A DNA stretch of 64,000 nt from JAUASW01 sp036880965 (GCF_036880965.1 NZ_JBAJMV010000007.1:378882-442881); one strand, 5' to 3'. Shown: positions 45,852-53,929, counted from the first letter of the stretch. Made by a program: numbers and translations. The notes: a model not told the origin generated them from the letters alone.

Positions 45852-45936
45852 GGCGTGATTGTCCCCGCAAGCCCCCGCCTTGCCCTCAAGCTCTTTGATT
45901 CGAATCAAAGCAGAAGGACATCCTGCTTTTACAATA

Positions 45937-45954
45937 GATGCATTGCAAATGCAC
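45937..45954. promoter_or_regulatory. Probable NsrR operator
   Basis: Imperfect palindrome GATGCATT-GC-AAATGCAC, matching the known NsrR site pattern built on A/G-ATGCATTT half-sites. It is about 190 bp upstream of the nsrR start, between it and the divergent hydrolase gene. Confidence 0.6.
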
Positions 45955-46143
45955 CTTCATTGCCTCAGTAGCAAGCCATGAAGTGCGACTGCAGGCTGTG
46001 GCCTCTGCTCGACCTCTTCTCCGTCCTGTCGTTCGGTGGTCTCGGAGGGCAGATCTATCTGTCTGGCGGCCAGCCTCACGCAACGCCACCGGCAAGACCT
46101 GATCGAGAAAGAATGGATGGGGCCCTGTGCCCCCGTCAGCATC

Positions 46144-46608
46144 ATGAAGCTCACCGCATTCACCGACTACAGCCTGCGCGTGCTGATGTTCCTGGCCGCT
46201 GATCCTGATCGCCGGGCCACGATCTCGGAAATCGCGGCGGCCTTCGAAGTGTCAGAACATCACCTGACCAAGGTCGTGCACTTCCTGGCTAGGAGCGGTT
46301 GGATCTCGACGCTGCGCGGCAAGGGCGGCGGCATGCTGCTGGCGATGCCGGCTGGCGAGATCTGCATTGGCCGCGTGGTGCGCGACACCGAAGGCGCAGC
46401 AATGCCAGCCGAGTGCTTTTCGGATGCGCAGAGCAATTGCGCCATCGTCGCCTGCTGCCAGCTCAAAGGCGTGCTGGCCGAAGCAGTCAACGCCTTCTAC
46501 GCTGCGCTCGACGGCTACACCTTGGCCGACATCACGCGCAACAAGACCCGACTGGCAAACGTCCTGCATTTCCAGACACTGGCGAAGCAGGCGGGGACGC
46601 CCAGATGA
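46144..46608 (+). CDS. nsrR: NO-sensing Rrf2-family repressor NsrR
   Basis: 154 aa. Winged helix (MKLTAFTDYSLRVLMFLAA, ISEIAAAFEVSEHHLTKVV) and the iron-sulfur ligand region with C91, C99, C104 and C105 in ECFSDAQSNCAIVACCQLKG. NO destroys the cluster and releases DNA. An nnrS gene follows, and a matching palindrome lies upstream, supporting the assignment over other Rrf2 members. ATG 46144 gives the canonical start. Confidence 0.9.
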   Translation: MKLTAFTDYSLRVLMFLAADPDRRATISEIAAAFEVSEHHLTKVVHFLARSGWISTLRGKGGGMLLAMPAGEICIGRVVRDTEGAAMPAECFSDAQSNCAIVACCQLKGVLAEAVNAFYAALDGYTLADITRNKTRLANVLHFQTLAKQAGTPR

Positions 46609-46695
46609 GCGCCGCCAGCTATCCGTATGCCGGCCCGGAGGCCCCGCCCACACATGGCGGCGCGTGCACGCCTCCATAACAAAGACCTGATCGCC

Positions 46696-47883
46696 ATGCC
46701 CTTGATACAAATCCATGAACCGCGCGTGCAGGTGCAACGCCGCTTCGCGCTTTTCGAGCTCGGCTTCCGGCCGTTCTACCTGCTGGCCAGCGCCTTCGCC
46801 GCCTTGTCGATTCCGCTCTGGACCTTGCAGTTCTCGGGCCTGCTGCCACATGCCTATCTGGCCGGCCCGATCTGGCATGCGCATGAGATGGTGTTCGGCT
46901 TCACGCTCGCGGTCATCGTCGGCTTCCTGTTCACCGCGGGCAAGAACTGGTCGAACCTGCCGACACCGACCGGCACATCCCTGGCCGCGCTCGCGGCGCT
47001 GTGGCTGGCGGCCCGCGTCTTGGTGCTGACGCCCTACGCGGGGCTGGCCGCTGCCTGCAATATCGCCTTCCCGCTCGCGGCCGCGGCCTGCCTGGCCCTG
47101 CCTTTCTACCGCTCGGGCAATCGCCGCAACTACTTCTTCGTGGGCCTGCTGCTGTTGATCGCTGTGGCGGCCGGCGTGGTCCACTTCTCGCAGATGCAGC
47201 TGACGCAGCAAGGCCCGTTGCTGGGCATCCAGGTTGCGCTGGACGTGGTGCTCTTCATCATGGCGGTGATGGGCGGCCGCGTGATCCCGATGTTCACCAA
47301 CAACGGCATTCCGGGCGCCGGCGCGACCAGGCATGTGGGCACCGAGCGCGCCGCACTGGGCCTCACCCTGGCCCTGCTTGCCGCTGATGTCATTGGCTTG
47401 AACAGCCTGACTCTCGCCGTGATCGCCGCGCTGGCCAGCGCGGCCCAGCTCTGGCGCTGGCTGCAGTGGCGGCCCTGGAAGACGCTGAAGACGCCGCTGG
47501 TCTGGGTGCTGCACCTGGCCTATCTGTGGATTCCGATCCACCTGTTGCTGCGCGCGCTGGGCCTGCTCGGCCACGTGGCGCCAACGCTGGCCACCCATGC
47601 GCTGACGGTGGGCGCCGTGGGCGGGCTGATCATCGGCATGATGACCCGCACCGCGCGCGGGCATACGGCGCGACCGCTGCTCGCGGACAGGTACGACACG
47701 GCCAGCTATGTGCTCGTGGCCCTGGCAGCCCTGGTGCGCGTCACGGTGCCGCTCATCCAGCCCTCGCTGCTGATGACCGCAGTGCAGGGCTCGGCCGTGC
47801 TCTGGTCAGCAGGCTTCGGGCTCTATGCGATCCGCTACTGGCCAGTGCTCTCGCGCCCCCGCCTCGACGGGCGCCCGGGATAA
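46696..47883 (+). CDS. nnrS: NnrS family membrane protein
   Basis: 395 aa, 12 hydrophobic segments. Family segments: RRFALFELGFRPFYLLAS, GPIWHAHEMVFGFTLAVIVGFLFTAGKNW, and GGRVIPMFTNNGIPGA. NnrS is a haem/copper protein that protects against nitric-oxide stress. Same direction as nsrR with an 87-bp gap. Confidence 0.95.
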   Translation: MPLIQIHEPRVQVQRRFALFELGFRPFYLLASAFAALSIPLWTLQFSGLLPHAYLAGPIWHAHEMVFGFTLAVIVGFLFTAGKNWSNLPTPTGTSLAALAALWLAARVLVLTPYAGLAAACNIAFPLAAAACLALPFYRSGNRRNYFFVGLLLLIAVAAGVVHFSQMQLTQQGPLLGIQVALDVVLFIMAVMGGRVIPMFTNNGIPGAGATRHVGTERAALGLTLALLAADVIGLNSLTLAVIAALASAAQLWRWLQWRPWKTLKTPLVWVLHLAYLWIPIHLLLRALGLLGHVAPTLATHALTVGAVGGLIIGMMTRTARGHTARPLLADRYDTASYVLVALAALVRVTVPLIQPSLLMTAVQGSAVLWSAGFGLYAIRYWPVLSRPRLDGRPG

Positions 47884-47887
47884 GCCC

Positions 47888-48280
47888 ATGGACTACTTCA
47901 GCGTCAAGCTCATCCACCAAGGTGCAGTCGCGCTCTCGCTGACCGGCTTCTTCGTGCGCGGCGCCGCATCGCTCATGGGCGCTGGCTGGGTGAACCAGCC
48001 GCCGGCGCGAACGATTCCGCACATCGTGGATTCGGTGCTGCTGCTCTCGGCGCTGGTGTTGGCCTCGATGATCAAGGCCTCACCCGAGACCGCGCCCTGG
48101 CTGCTGGCCAAGATCATCGGGCTGCTGGTCTACATCGGCCTGGGTGTCGTGGCACTGCGGCCGGGCAGGCCGCGCTCCGTGCGACTGCTGGCCTGGCTGG
48201 CGGCCCTGTTGAGCGCGGGCTGGATTGTCTCGGTGGCACTCAGCAAGAGCCCGCTGGGCTTCTTCGGCGCCCTTGCTTAG
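47888..48280 (+). CDS. SirB2 family membrane protein
   Basis: 130 aa, four hydrophobic helices. VKLIHQGAVALSLTGFFVRG at the start and RTIPHIVDSVLLLSALVLA are SirB2-like. It begins 4 bp after nnrS, so it is probably in the same transcript. Molecular function unknown. Confidence 0.88.
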   Translation: MDYFSVKLIHQGAVALSLTGFFVRGAASLMGAGWVNQPPARTIPHIVDSVLLLSALVLASMIKASPETAPWLLAKIIGLLVYIGLGVVALRPGRPRSVRLLAWLAALLSAGWIVSVALSKSPLGFFGALA

Positions 48281-48437
48281 CCGAGCGCGCCTGGCCGAGC
48301 GGGCAGGTTGCGTGGCCCCGCCCGAATCTGCAGATTCGCTGACGGCCATCAAAGTTGAGTGATTTGCTTGGTTGATGTGGGGCAATCCCATGCGCCCGGC
48401 AATCCGCGAGAGTTGAACCGGCAATAGGGGAACTCTC

Positions 48438-49211
48438 ATGACTCAACACACGGCTTCAGCCTCTGGCAATCCATTCGCTCGCTCGCACGACTTCAATCTG
48501 CCGGCGCCGGAACGCGCCGGCCCCGACTCGGTGAGAGAGGCGCTCAAGCGGGCCTTCGCGCCGGCCTTCATCGAGGACGAGGAGCTCGATGCGCTCGCGC
48601 AGATTGCAGCGCGCCACAGCTTTGCGGCCAAGGTGCCCATCCTGCGCCTGAACAGGCATGCGGGCGCGGCATGGCTGCTGGCGCATGGCCAGGCCTCCAT
48701 CGGCTACTGGGACGAGCAGCAAACCTGGCATCAGACGCGCACCGTGCGCTCCGGAGCCTGGCTGGATGTGTGCAGTGCCTGGCTGCGTGGGCCCTACCTG
48801 GAGTCGGCCGTGGCGGCGACCGACTCAGTCGTCTACGAGTTTCCCGCGACGCGGGTGGAAGATGTCTGCACGCAGCATCCGCGGCTGTACCGGTTGATCC
48901 TGGCCAGCATGGCCGAGCGCGTGAAGCACGAGACCCAGGCCAAACGCGATCTCGCCAGCAAGGACGTGCTCGGCCGCCTGGCCGGCTGGATCCTCAGCTC
49001 CGCCTCGCCGTCGCCCGAAGGCCCGCATGTCGTGCTGGCGCAGCGCAAGAACCTGCTGGCCTCCGAGCTGAGCACCTCGCCAGAAACGCTGTCGCGCAGC
49101 CTGGCGCGGCTCCGGACGCTGGGCTGCATCGCCACACGAGGCTACCGCATCGACATCCTCGATGAGCAGCGGCTGCGGGAGACCGCTCGCAACATGGAAT
49201 CGCTCTCGTGA
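48438..49211 (+). CDS. Crp/Fnr family transcription regulator
   Basis: 257 aa. A cyclic-nucleotide-binding-like beta roll (residues about 45-140) and a C-terminal helix-turn-helix (RKNLLASELSTSPETLSRSLARLRTLGCI). There is no N-terminal Cys cluster, so unlike Fnr it should not carry an iron-sulfur centre; a Dnr-type haem/NO sensor is possible next to nnrS but not proven. It is the last gene before the integron array. Confidence 0.9.
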   Translation: MTQHTASASGNPFARSHDFNLPAPERAGPDSVREALKRAFAPAFIEDEELDALAQIAARHSFAAKVPILRLNRHAGAAWLLAHGQASIGYWDEQQTWHQTRTVRSGAWLDVCSAWLRGPYLESAVAATDSVVYEFPATRVEDVCTQHPRLYRLILASMAERVKHETQAKRDLASKDVLGRLAGWILSSASPSPEGPHVVLAQRKNLLASELSTSPETLSRSLARLRTLGCIATRGYRIDILDEQRLRETARNMESLS

Positions 49212-49281
49212 TGAGGGGTGACACGCTCGCAGCAGGCAAGCCAGCTGACTCTTGCCGGCGCCAGTCGACACCAGGAGCTGG

Positions 49282-49773
49282 TCAGACCGAGCTGATTGAA
49301 GGCCGATAGACAAGCTTGAACCGCTCACAGGCAACAAGCATGTCTTCGCTGAATTGACGGCCTGCCCGTGAGCATTCGCGGGTGAAGTACTGTCTGTGCG
49401 CTTCTCGCCAGAACGACAACGAGCCATCCCCTTCACCTTCTGTGGCTGCAAACTCGGCGCTGACTTCGTTGAAGGGCACAAGCTCGACCGCTTCGGTTTC
49501 AATGATGCACAGAGGGCTGCCAGCCCAGTTCGTGACGATACTCAGATCGCCTGGAACGGGAAGTCGTTTGCCCTCCCCTTCACAGGACCATACCGACGCC
49601 GCTGTTGCGCGCTTGACGCCCCGCAGCACGAGTGCGGCTAGCTCATTCGCCAGTTCCTCACTATCGCCGAAGATGCATGCCTCGTAGAAGCGCGCAGTTT
49701 CAATGCCACCGATGGAGTTGGAGAAAGCACTCCAGAAGTCGACCAGGTGCGAAGGTATGTGCGCGGTTGTCAC
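49282..49773 (-). CDS. ASCH domain protein
   Basis: 163 aa, start GTG at 49773, chosen because it overlaps the stop of the preceding gene (GTGA) and gives the family N-terminus (HIPSHLVDFWSAF). ASCH features: FYEACIFGDSEELANELAAL, GVKRATAASVW, LPVPGDLSIVTNWAG, CIIETEAVELVPFNEV, EGEGDGSLSFWREAH. ASCH is a PUA-like RNA-binding fold; relatives such as YqfB hydrolyse N4-acetylcytidine. Last gene of a three-gene coupled set. Confidence 0.85.
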   Translation of the reverse strand: MTTAHIPSHLVDFWSAFSNSIGGIETARFYEACIFGDSEELANELAALVLRGVKRATAASVWSCEGEGKRLPVPGDLSIVTNWAGSPLCIIETEAVELVPFNEVSAEFAATEGEGDGSLSFWREAHRQYFTRECSRAGRQFSEDMLVACERFKLVYRPSISSV

Positions 49774-50072
49774 GGAGCCAATCGGATGCAGAGTTTCTTG
49801 TCCACGACGAGATCGGCAGCCTTCCGGTACGCGCAGGCGTACTCGTCCCATGCTGCATCGCGTTTCTCAGCGGGTACAGCCGGTGCATTCAGGTGCAAGG
49901 GAACGCCTTCCTTGACTCTGCTCACTCGATACTCAACCACCTGACCGCCGCGGGCGCGACAGTCCTGAGCCCAGTTCGAGCCTTGGCTTTGACTCTGCGC
50001 CTGTCCTGAGCTCGCGACGGCAAGGGCCATGAGAACCAGCCTGGATAGTGCGGTGCCTTTGAGAGTTTTCAT
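49770..50072 (-). CDS. Small exported hypothetical protein
   Basis: 100 aa with a signal peptide (LSRLVLMALAVASSGQAQS). The mature part has three cysteines (DCRARGG, YACAY, KLCIRLAP). I do not recognise a family. It overlaps TfoX_C (ATGA) and ASCH (GTGA) by 4 bp on either side. Confidence 0.7.
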   Translation of the reverse strand: MKTLKGTALSRLVLMALAVASSGQAQSQSQGSNWAQDCRARGGQVVEYRVSRVKEGVPLHLNAPAVPAEKRDAAWDEYACAYRKAADLVVDKKLCIRLAP

Positions 50073-50338
50073 GAATGTCCATCACGCTCGTAGTCCTCAA
50101 GGGCCAACAGAAGGCTTGTTCGATGCTCGCGCGCAACCTGTTGCCACGGAATCCCCAAGATCGCGCCCTCCAAAGCCCAAAGCAAGTTCAAGCTCGCATT
50201 TGCGCCAGCACGCTTGACCTGGCAGAACGCAGGCACCGCACCCAACTCCTGCAGCTTCGCAAGGCTCGTAATCCCCGCCAGGGCAAGCATCTGCTCTGAC
50301 TTAGGACCGATATTGGGCAGGTCTGCTGCGCGACGCAT
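50069..50338 (-). CDS. TfoX C-terminal-domain protein
   Basis: 89 aa, matching the C-terminal TfoX/Sxy domain: LPNIGPKSEQMLALAGI, TSLAKLQELGAVPAFCQVKR, NLLWALEGAILGIPWQQVA. Stand-alone TfoX_C proteins are common; TfoX/Sxy promotes competence gene expression, but this domain alone has no proven role. It lies directly left of the eroded attC at 50355. Confidence 0.85.
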   Translation of the reverse strand: MRRAADLPNIGPKSEQMLALAGITSLAKLQELGAVPAFCQVKRAGANASLNLLWALEGAILGIPWQQVAREHRTSLLLALEDYERDGHS

Positions 50339-50354
50339 GAGCGGATTTTCAATG

Positions 50355-50421
50355 ATTACCGTTGAAGATGCGCGTCAGCCGGCGGCCTGAAAACGCGAGT
50401 CGGCTTGAGCAACTGCTTGGA
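50355..50421 (-). repeat. Eroded attC
   Basis: Retains GTTGAAG at the left, CGCGAGTCGGCT and TGAGCAACTG at the right in the same spacing as the conserved sites, but both core ends are mutated (GCTTGGA instead of GTTAGGC). A recombination-dead relic. Confidence 0.65.
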
Positions 50422-50432
50422 CGCCTGCACGC

Positions 50433-50915
50433 TCATCGAACGCGGGAGAAGTAGTTCTTGCGCAGCACCGGGCGGCCGTCCGCACCAAAGTAGGCAACTG
50501 TTTCAATCATCGAAGCGCTGTCGGCTTGGACTGCGTAGATTCGGGTCGACGCGGGAATGCCGTTCTTGCCCAATTGCATGATCAGGACATCAGGCCTCGG
50601 CATGAGGGTTGCGGAGATATCAGCCTCGAAGTTTGATTTCACCGGCGTCGGCGTGCCGTCCAGCGGTGTGATGCCCTCGGCCTCCATGCGATTCCCAGCT
50701 GGATCAACAACCTCAACTTTCATCTTCACCTGCTCTGAACCTGATTCCGAGAAGGTGATCATGACGCTCTTGGGTCGGGCGGCGGGAGCCATCGGCAGCC
50801 GGGACGTATCGACGGACCAGGAGCCAATCAGGGGTGTATCGAGCTTCGCGTCGGCCGCCGACACTGACTGCGCGAGGGTGGCGATGAACAGGAGGGTGGT
50901 GAGGATGGGCTTCAT
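50433..50915 (-). CDS. Exported hypothetical cassette protein
   Basis: 160 aa with signal peptide (MKPILTTLLFIATLAQSVSA). The mature part begins LIGSWSVDTSRLPM and alternates short strands, suggesting a small lipocalin-like beta barrel; that is only a guess. It sits between two eroded attC sites. Confidence 0.7.
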   Translation of the reverse strand: MKPILTTLLFIATLAQSVSAADAKLDTPLIGSWSVDTSRLPMAPAARPKSVMITFSESGSEQVKMKVEVVDPAGNRMEAEGITPLDGTPTPVKSNFEADISATLMPRPDVLIMQLGKNGIPASTRIYAVQADSASMIETVAYFGADGRPVLRKNYFSRVR

Positions 50916-50934
50916 GGTATGACGATACAGGGTC

Positions 50935-51005
50935 CGGTGAAGTTGAATCGTAGAAGCCGCGAACTCGGTCTGCTGACGCGAGACGGCTCGAGCGGCTGGC
51001 TGGGC
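50935..51005 (-). repeat. Eroded attC
   Basis: GCCGCGAACTCGGTCTGCTG and ACGCGAGACGGCTCGAGCGG align with the consensus, ending GCTGGGC in place of GTTAGGC. The opposite end (CGGTGAA) has lost the AAC core. Confidence 0.65.
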
Positions 51006-51017
51006 CGCATGGCATGA

Positions 51018-51419
51018 CTACAAGTGGTTCGCATACCAAACCAGCAGCGGTATGAAGCACAAGCCGAGCAAACCGTACAGCAGGAAGTTTCCGGTACGCG
51101 GATCGAAGTCGGGCCAGATCTTTGCCCAAGATTTACGCAAAAGCCACATGCCAAGGGCGATGTCAAATCCAGCCATGAACCCAGCGAGGCCGATACCCAA
51201 GACCAGATGAGCACCCGGCGACTGCAGCCCGATTTCTGGCACCAAGAGCCAGCAGATTGCAGATGCAAGGCATGTGCCTGTCAGAGCGCTCAGCTTCAGT
51301 GCCCGCTCCTTTCCGATGCGCGGAACGACGAGCGTGGTCCTGGCGATCCCATGCAGTGTCTCGGCACCTGCGAGAACGACACAAAGAGCAGCGATGCGAA
51401 CTAGCGCGTCATATCCCAT
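51018..51419 (-). CDS. Membrane hypothetical cassette protein
   Basis: 133 aa from ATG 51419 (a longer frame from 51494 has a poor, polar extension). Four hydrophobic segments (ALVRIAALCVVLAGAETLHG, ALTGTCLASAICWLLVPEIG, HLVLGIGLAGFMAGFDIAL, FLLYGLLGLCFIPLLVW). No family recognised. Confidence 0.75.
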   Translation of the reverse strand: MGYDALVRIAALCVVLAGAETLHGIARTTLVVPRIGKERALKLSALTGTCLASAICWLLVPEIGLQSPGAHLVLGIGLAGFMAGFDIALGMWLLRKSWAKIWPDFDPRTGNFLLYGLLGLCFIPLLVWYANHL

Positions 51420-51478
51420 GGTGAGCTTGCATTCTGTGGCCTGTCGTTCGACATGAGCGTCTGTCTCCGGCATGCCAA

Positions 51479-51545
51479 GCATGCCGGAGAACACCGATCG
51501 ATGCAGGGGTTGCCGACGGGAGCTGGATCGAGCGAACGGCTACGC
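51479..51545 (-). repeat. Eroded attC
   Basis: TTGCCGACGGGAGCTGGATC and GAGCGAACGGCTACGC align with the consensus right half. The core GTTAGGC has become GCTACGC. The VOC gene ends inside it at 51540. Confidence 0.6.
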
Positions 51546-51959
51546 GTTTTCGTTGACGCTGGCCTCTCCCTCTTCAGCATGACAGGCAATGCAGAGCTTG
51601 TTTCCATCTGGATCTCGGAAGTAGGCGCCATAGTAGTCTTGGTGGTACTGGGGCCTCAAGCCTGGCTCCCCCTCGGAAGTGCCCCCGTTAGCCAACGCCA
51701 GTAGATAGGCGCGGCGCACGCCCGCTCGACTTGTAGCCAAGAATGCTGTCATGTGACCGTTGCCAGCGTGAGGCGGTTGATTGTCATAAGGGGTGCCAAT
51801 GAGGAACAGGGGTCTTGGATTCCCCTGCGATTGCCATCCAGCCCAAGGACGACTGCGATCGCAGAAGCGCAGCTCAATGCCTAGAGCCGCCATGAGCGGT
51901 ACATAGAAATCAAGCGCTCGATCAAAGTCGCTAACGCCAATGAAGATGTGCGAGAACAT
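51540..51959 (-). CDS. VOC family (glyoxalase-like) protein
   Basis: 139 aa. FSHIFIGVSDFDRALDFYVP at the start and YYGAYFRDPDGNKLCIACH near the end are the two beta-alpha-beta halves with the usual metal-site positions (H4 and E/D near DPDGNK). Function within this superfamily is open; lactoylglutathione lyase-type or resistance roles are possible. A cassette gene in array orientation. Confidence 0.9.
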   Translation of the reverse strand: MFSHIFIGVSDFDRALDFYVPLMAALGIELRFCDRSRPWAGWQSQGNPRPLFLIGTPYDNQPPHAGNGHMTAFLATSRAGVRRAYLLALANGGTSEGEPGLRPQYHQDYYGAYFRDPDGNKLCIACHAEEGEASVNENA

Positions 51960-51984
51960 GGCGCAAGGGTAGTTGGAACTTGAA

Positions 51985-52053
51985 GCCTAACCTTGAAGCT
52001 GCGCCGCGAGCGGCGGCTTGCCGACGCGAGTCGGCTCGTGCGACTGGTTGGGC
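51985..52053 (-). repeat. attC site 1 (69 bp)
   Basis: Leftmost well-preserved site: GCCTAAC at the left, GTTGGGC at the right. It carries the yefM-yoeB cassette to its right. A few arm bases differ from consensus (CTTGAAGCTGCGC). Confidence 0.9.
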
Positions 52054-52088
52054 GTCTTGACCAGAGCCTTAGACAACCCGACGTTGAG

Positions 52089-52109
52089 TGCGTACAATAA
52101 TGCGTACAA
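52089..52109 (+). promoter_or_regulatory. Tandem operator of yefM-yoeB
   Basis: Direct repeat TGCGTACAA...TGCGTACAA with a 12-bp period, just before an AAAGGAG ribosome site. GTACA cores are typical of YefM operators, which autorepress. Confidence 0.55.
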
Positions 52110-52124
52110 CAAAGGAGCCCTGCA

Positions 52125-52376
52125 ATGGATGCGATTACCTACTCGGCCGCCCGCGCCAACTTGGCCAGCACCATGGATCGAGTTTGCAATGATCATGAGG
52201 CCCTCATCATTACGCGAAATGGTGAGCAGTCAGTGGTGATGCTGTCACTCGAGGACTTCCAGGCCATGGAAGAGACTGCGTATCTGCTTCGCAATCCGGC
52301 GAACGCCAAGCGCTTGATCTCGGCGGCGGCGCAATTGAGCGCCGGCCAAGGCGTTGAGCGAGAACTGACCAAGTGA
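52125..52376 (+). CDS. yefM: Antitoxin YefM (Phd/YefM family)
   Basis: 83 aa. MDAITYSAARANLASTMDRV and IITRNGEQSVVMLSLEDFQAMEET are the family DNA-binding/dimer core; the C-terminal tail would wrap the toxin. It lies on the plus strand, against the array direction, and overlaps the toxin gene by 4 bp. Confidence 0.95.
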   Translation: MDAITYSAARANLASTMDRVCNDHEALIITRNGEQSVVMLSLEDFQAMEETAYLLRNPANAKRLISAAAQLSAGQGVERELTK

Positions 52377-52627
52377 AGCTGATCTTTGCTGATGAGGCAT
52401 GGGAAGACTATCTCTACTGGCAGAAGCAAGACCGCAAGATGGTTGACCGCATCAACAAGCTGATTCGAGAGATCCAGCGAGAGCCATTTGAAGGTATCGG
52501 CAAACCTGAACCGCTCCAGCATGCGCTCTCAGGGTTTTGGTCTCGCAGGATCACCGACGAGCACCGCGTGGTCTACAAGGTCGAAGGCGATGCTCTTCTG
52601 ATCGCACAACTCCGATATCACTACTAA
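52373..52627 (+). CDS. yoeB: Toxin YoeB (RelE fold)
   Basis: 84 aa. LIFADEAWEDYLYWQKQDRK, LIREIQREPFEGIGKPEPL, LSGFWSRRITDEHRVVYKV and terminal LRYHY match YoeB, including the catalytic C-terminal His-Tyr. Ribosome-dependent mRNA endonuclease. Start GTG (GTGA overlap). Confidence 0.95.
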   Translation: MKLIFADEAWEDYLYWQKQDRKMVDRINKLIREIQREPFEGIGKPEPLQHALSGFWSRRITDEHRVVYKVEGDALLIAQLRYHY

Positions 52628-52630
52628 GAC

Positions 52631-52699
52631 GCCCAACGTTGAAGCTGAGCCGCGAGCGGCGGCTTGCCGACGCGAGTCGGCTCGAGCGACTGGTTAGGC
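52631..52699 (-). repeat. attC site 2 (69 bp)
   Basis: GCCCAAC to GTTAGGC with the consensus arms (GAAGCTGAGCCGCGAGCGGC, GAGTCGGCTCGAGCGACTG). Gives the DUF1801 gene its TAA stop. Confidence 0.95.
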
Positions 52700-53152
52700 C
52701 GCATTCTTCGCTTTGCTAGCAGCGGTCGACTTGTTCACTGCTATGGCGGCCTGAATGAGTGCTTTCAATGCATCCTCGTCAAGACTACAACCTGCGGGGA
52801 AGTCGATTGCCCGCCGCACGTTCCCATCGAGACTCGAGTTGAACAAGTTCGCAGGATCTCTGACAGAAGCGCCTTTCGGAAAGGTGAGCTTGACAGCATT
52901 CTTGTAGCTTTCGCCAGTGCAAATGATGCCGTGGCAGGCCCAAACGGGAGTGTTCCACTTCCACTCCTCCGTAATTCCTGCATCGGCGCTCCTAATCACG
53001 CGCCTCAGGCGAGACAGCAGTTCGCCTCGCCAATCTTGAAGTTCCCCGATTCGGGCGTCAATCAGCTCGGATGCTGGCTTTGCAGCGTCTTCAACCGGTG
53101 TGGTCTTAGGAAATCTCTTAGCCGGAGCGGAAGAGTTCTTGGGCGCTGTCAT
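52694..53152 (-). CDS. DUF1801 domain protein
   Basis: 152 aa. ASELIDARIGELQDWRGELL, IRSADAGITEEWKWNTPVW and TFPKGASVRDPANLFNSSL match DUF1801. Lys/Ala-rich ends flank the domain. The stop TAA is the core TAA of attC 2. Function unknown. Confidence 0.85.
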   Translation of the reverse strand: MTAPKNSSAPAKRFPKTTPVEDAAKPASELIDARIGELQDWRGELLSRLRRVIRSADAGITEEWKWNTPVWACHGIICTGESYKNAVKLTFPKGASVRDPANLFNSSLDGNVRRAIDFPAGCSLDEDALKALIQAAIAVNKSTAASKAKNAA

Positions 53153-53198
53153 GTGTGGCTCGCGTAGATTGTGCTTTTCATGGCGTGACGGCTTTGCG

Positions 53199-53267
53199 GC
53201 CTAACGTTGAAGCTGAGCCGCGAGCGGCGGCTTGCCGACACGAGTCGGCTCGAGCGACTGGTTAGAT
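53199..53267 (-). repeat. attC site 3 (69 bp)
   Basis: GCCTAAC to GTTAGAT, consensus arms with one change (CCGACACGAG). It belongs to the vapBC cassette on its right. Confidence 0.95.
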
Positions 53268-53306
53268 TCCGGCGCATTGCCGAGACCTGCCCAGCAGAAG
53301 ATAGAA

Positions 53307-53334
53307 TGTGTATTCGAACTCAAAGGAGTACACA
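53307..53334 (+). promoter_or_regulatory. VapBC operator overlapping the ribosome site
   Basis: Inverted repeat TGTGTA...TACACA, 16 bp apart, enclosing AAAGGAG, 3 bp before the vapB ATG. Positioned for autorepression by the VapBC complex. Confidence 0.55.
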
Positions 53335-53336
53335 CA

Positions 53337-53531
53337 ATGCGAACCAACATCGAGATTGACGACAAGTTGATGAACGATACGTTGCGTGCGACGGGCTTGA
53401 AGACAAAGCGCGAAGCTGTGGAACTTGGGCTGCGCACCGTGCTTCTGTTGCGCCAGCAGGAAAAGATACGCCAACTTCGCGGCAAAGTGACCTGGGAAGG
53501 TGACTTGGGCGCAATGAGAACCGACAAGTGA
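53337..53531 (+). CDS. vapB: Antitoxin VapB
   Basis: 64 aa, ribbon-helix-helix protein: MRTNIEIDDKLMNDTLRATG, LKTKREAVELGLRTVLLLRQQ. The frame extends upstream to 53232 into the attC, but ATG 53337 has the ribosome site. It overlaps vapC by 4 bp. Plus strand, against the array. Confidence 0.93.
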   Translation: MRTNIEIDDKLMNDTLRATGLKTKREAVELGLRTVLLLRQQEKIRQLRGKVTWEGDLGAMRTDK

Positions 53532-53929
53532 TTCTTGTCGATTCCAGCGTCTGGATCGACTACTTTCGAGGCGCGGCAACGGCGCAGACCGAGAAGCTCG
53601 ATAGCTTGCTCGGACGTGAGCCACTGGCAATTGGCGATTTGATCCTGGCCGAGGTCTTGCAAGGGTTCGTGAGTGATCGCGATTTCAATCAAGCCAAGAA
53701 GCTTCTCGACTCGCTGGAAGTTGTGGAACTTGGCGGCAAGGACATTGCGATCCAAGCGGCGAAGAATTTCAGAACACTGCGCGCTCTTGGCTTCACCGTG
53801 CGCAAGACCATTGACACGATCATCGCCACGCGATGCATCGAAGGCGGATACACGCTTCTTCATTCCGACCGCGACTTCGAACCCTTCGTGAAGCATCTCG
53901 GCCTTCGCAGTGCAGTTCAAGGAATCTAA
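53528..53929 (+). CDS. vapC: Toxin VapC (PIN domain RNase)
   Basis: 133 aa PIN domain. MILVDSSVWIDYF with Asp5, LILAEVLQGF with the conserved Glu, and TIDTIIATRCIEGGYTLLHSDRDF with the two late Asp. Start GTG. Its TAA stop is inside the left core (ATCTAAC) of attC 4. Confidence 0.95.
   Translation: MILVDSSVWIDYFRGAATAQTEKLDSLLGREPLAIGDLILAEVLQGFVSDRDFNQAKKLLDSLEVVELGGKDIAIQAAKNFRTLRALGFTVRKTIDTIIATRCIEGGYTLLHSDRDFEPFVKHLGLRSAVQGI

Noticed and set aside
48340..48437. FNR box upstream of the Crp/Fnr gene
   Set aside because: TTGAT-like halves occur (ATCAAAGTTGAG, TTGGTTGATG) but not with the required spacing.
49210..49287. Fourth eroded attC at the array boundary
   Set aside because: Partial similarity (CTTGCCGGCGCCAGTCGAC, GAGCTGGTCAGAC) is too weak to list as a site.
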